Assembly (NCBI GenBank): GCA_016789165.1
Contig: JAEURL010000093.1
Location: 1-5,802 of the forward strand
DNA: 5,802 nt
Origin: Anaerolineales bacterium
Lineage (GTDB): Bacteria; Chloroflexota; Anaerolineae; Anaerolineales; UBA6663
Reading direction: 5' to 3'
Both the position numbers and the translations under genes were made by a program. Below the pieces are notes generated by a model. That model made no database searches. It had not been told where the DNA came from and worked only from the letters and a program-made list of their open reading frames with translations. Positions 5,572 to 5,802 of the stretch are shown here, piece by piece. Within the stretch, counting starts at the first letter, position 1; each line of letters begins with the position of its first letter.

Positions 5572-5802
5572 GATAAGGTCTCCTGATGGCGATCCGGGCG
5601 CAGGCGGGCCGCCGCGCCCAGGTAAACATGGCGGATCTCGGCCGGCCGGCGGTCGGTGTTCCAGTGCATGAGCACGCGGATGCACATCGGCAGGCCGCCG
5701 GGGACGTTCATCTCATGCGAGCACAGCAGGGCCGTGTCAATCCAGCCGAGCTGCCGCGCGGCCAGCGCCGGATACTCGGCGTTCAGGTCGGCGGTGGTGG
5801 TG
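5568..5802 (-). CDS. aroH: Chorismate mutase, AroH type, C-terminal 77 residues (cut by window edge)
   Basis: AroH rearranges chorismate to prephenate, the branch point to tyrosine and phenylalanine. The visible frame (first whole codon at 5801-5799) matches the Bacillus subtilis enzyme with a constant offset of 48 residues: Cys27, Glu30, Arg42, Tyr60 and Arg68 of the fragment fall on its active-site Cys75, Glu78, Arg90, Tyr108 and Arg116. Recognisable blocks are TADLNAEYPALAARQLGW (3-20), HEMNVPGGLPMCIRV (29-43) and IRHVYLGAAARLRPD (56-70). About 48 N-terminal residues, with Arg7, lie beyond the right edge, so nothing suggests a broken gene. This is the trimeric pseudo-barrel AroH class, not the helical AroQ class. 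The TGA (5570-5568) overlaps the ATG of the first aroF. Together with tyrA downstream, it supplies both steps from chorismate to hydroxyphenylpyruvate. Confidence 0.95.
   Translation of the reverse strand, partial: TTTADLNAEYPALAARQLGWIDTALLCSHEMNVPGGLPMCIRVLMHWNTDRRPAEIRHVYLGAAARLRPDRHQETLS
5580..5584 (-). promoter_or_regulatory. Ribosome binding site of the first aroF, inside aroH
   Basis: AGGAG on the minus strand, 8 nt before the ATG at 5571. It fixes the start at MIIVM and lies within the last codons of aroH, consistent with coupled translation. Confidence 0.7.

Noticed and set aside
4543..5586. A 347-codon plus-strand open frame opposite the first aroF, similar to part of the 793-codon frame
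   Set aside because: The similarity between the two antisense frames only reflects the aroF duplication on the other strand; no independent coding signal or ribosome site supports it.
4553..5629. Long overlapping minus-strand frames over the aroF genes (also 3433-4254)
   Set aside because: They are out-of-frame shadows of aroF, rich in Arg, Gly and Pro, without family similarity.
5572..5685. A 38-residue N-terminal extension of the first aroF from an ATG at 5685 (and a 20-residue one of the second from 4616)
   Set aside because: The extra residues overlap the well-conserved upstream genes in another frame and are unlike the family, while internal ATGs with good ribosome sites give the standard MIIVM start.

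Overview
The window is a dense, GC-rich stretch of bacterial chromosome in which every gene I can support lies on the minus strand. It reads as an aromatic amino acid (shikimate/chorismate/tyrosine) operon. In transcription order, from the right edge to the left, it holds: the 3' part of an AroH-type chorismate mutase; two tandem copies of a type I-beta DAHP synthase (aroF); prephenate dehydrogenase (tyrA); EPSP synthase (aroA); an uncharacterised Trp/His-rich multi-pass membrane protein; and the 5' end of shikimate dehydrogenase (aroE), cut by the left edge.

Organism: base composition, monofunctional AroH chorismate mutase, Thermotoga-like DAHP synthases with an N-terminal ferredoxin-like domain, and an unusual membrane protein of a kind I loosely associate with Chloroflexota all suggest a high-GC Chloroflexota-like bacterium (perhaps Anaerolineae). 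The enzyme identities are firm. The taxon is inference from memory and was not searched.

Layout: 5802-5568 aroH (C-terminal part), overlapping aroF copy 1 by ATGA; 5571-4561 aroF copy 1; 4-nt gap; 4556-3543 aroF copy 2; a 90-nt gap with a perfect TATAAT, GC-rich inverted repeats and a 9-bp hairpin ending on the tyrA start codon; 3452-2580 tyrA; 14-nt gap; 2565-1264 aroA; a 92-nt AT-richer gap with a plausible promoter; 1171-152 membrane protein; 7-nt gap; 144-1 aroE start. No tRNA, rRNA, CRISPR array, insertion sequence or convincing intrinsic terminator is visible, and no gene-free stretch exceeds 300 bases.

How the genes work together: DAHP synthase commits PEP and erythrose 4-phosphate to the pathway, AroE makes shikimate, AroA makes EPSP, AroH turns chorismate into prephenate, and TyrA turns prephenate into 4-hydroxyphenylpyruvate for tyrosine. 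Genes for the other steps (dehydroquinate synthase, dehydroquinase, shikimate kinase, chorismate synthase) are not in the window. The most interesting point is that the two DAHP synthases are about 80% identical with the same catalytic residues, but differ at the two positions reported to bind the feedback inhibitor tyrosine in the Thermotoga enzyme. That suggests one tyrosine-regulated copy and one that has escaped tyrosine control or answers to another ligand.
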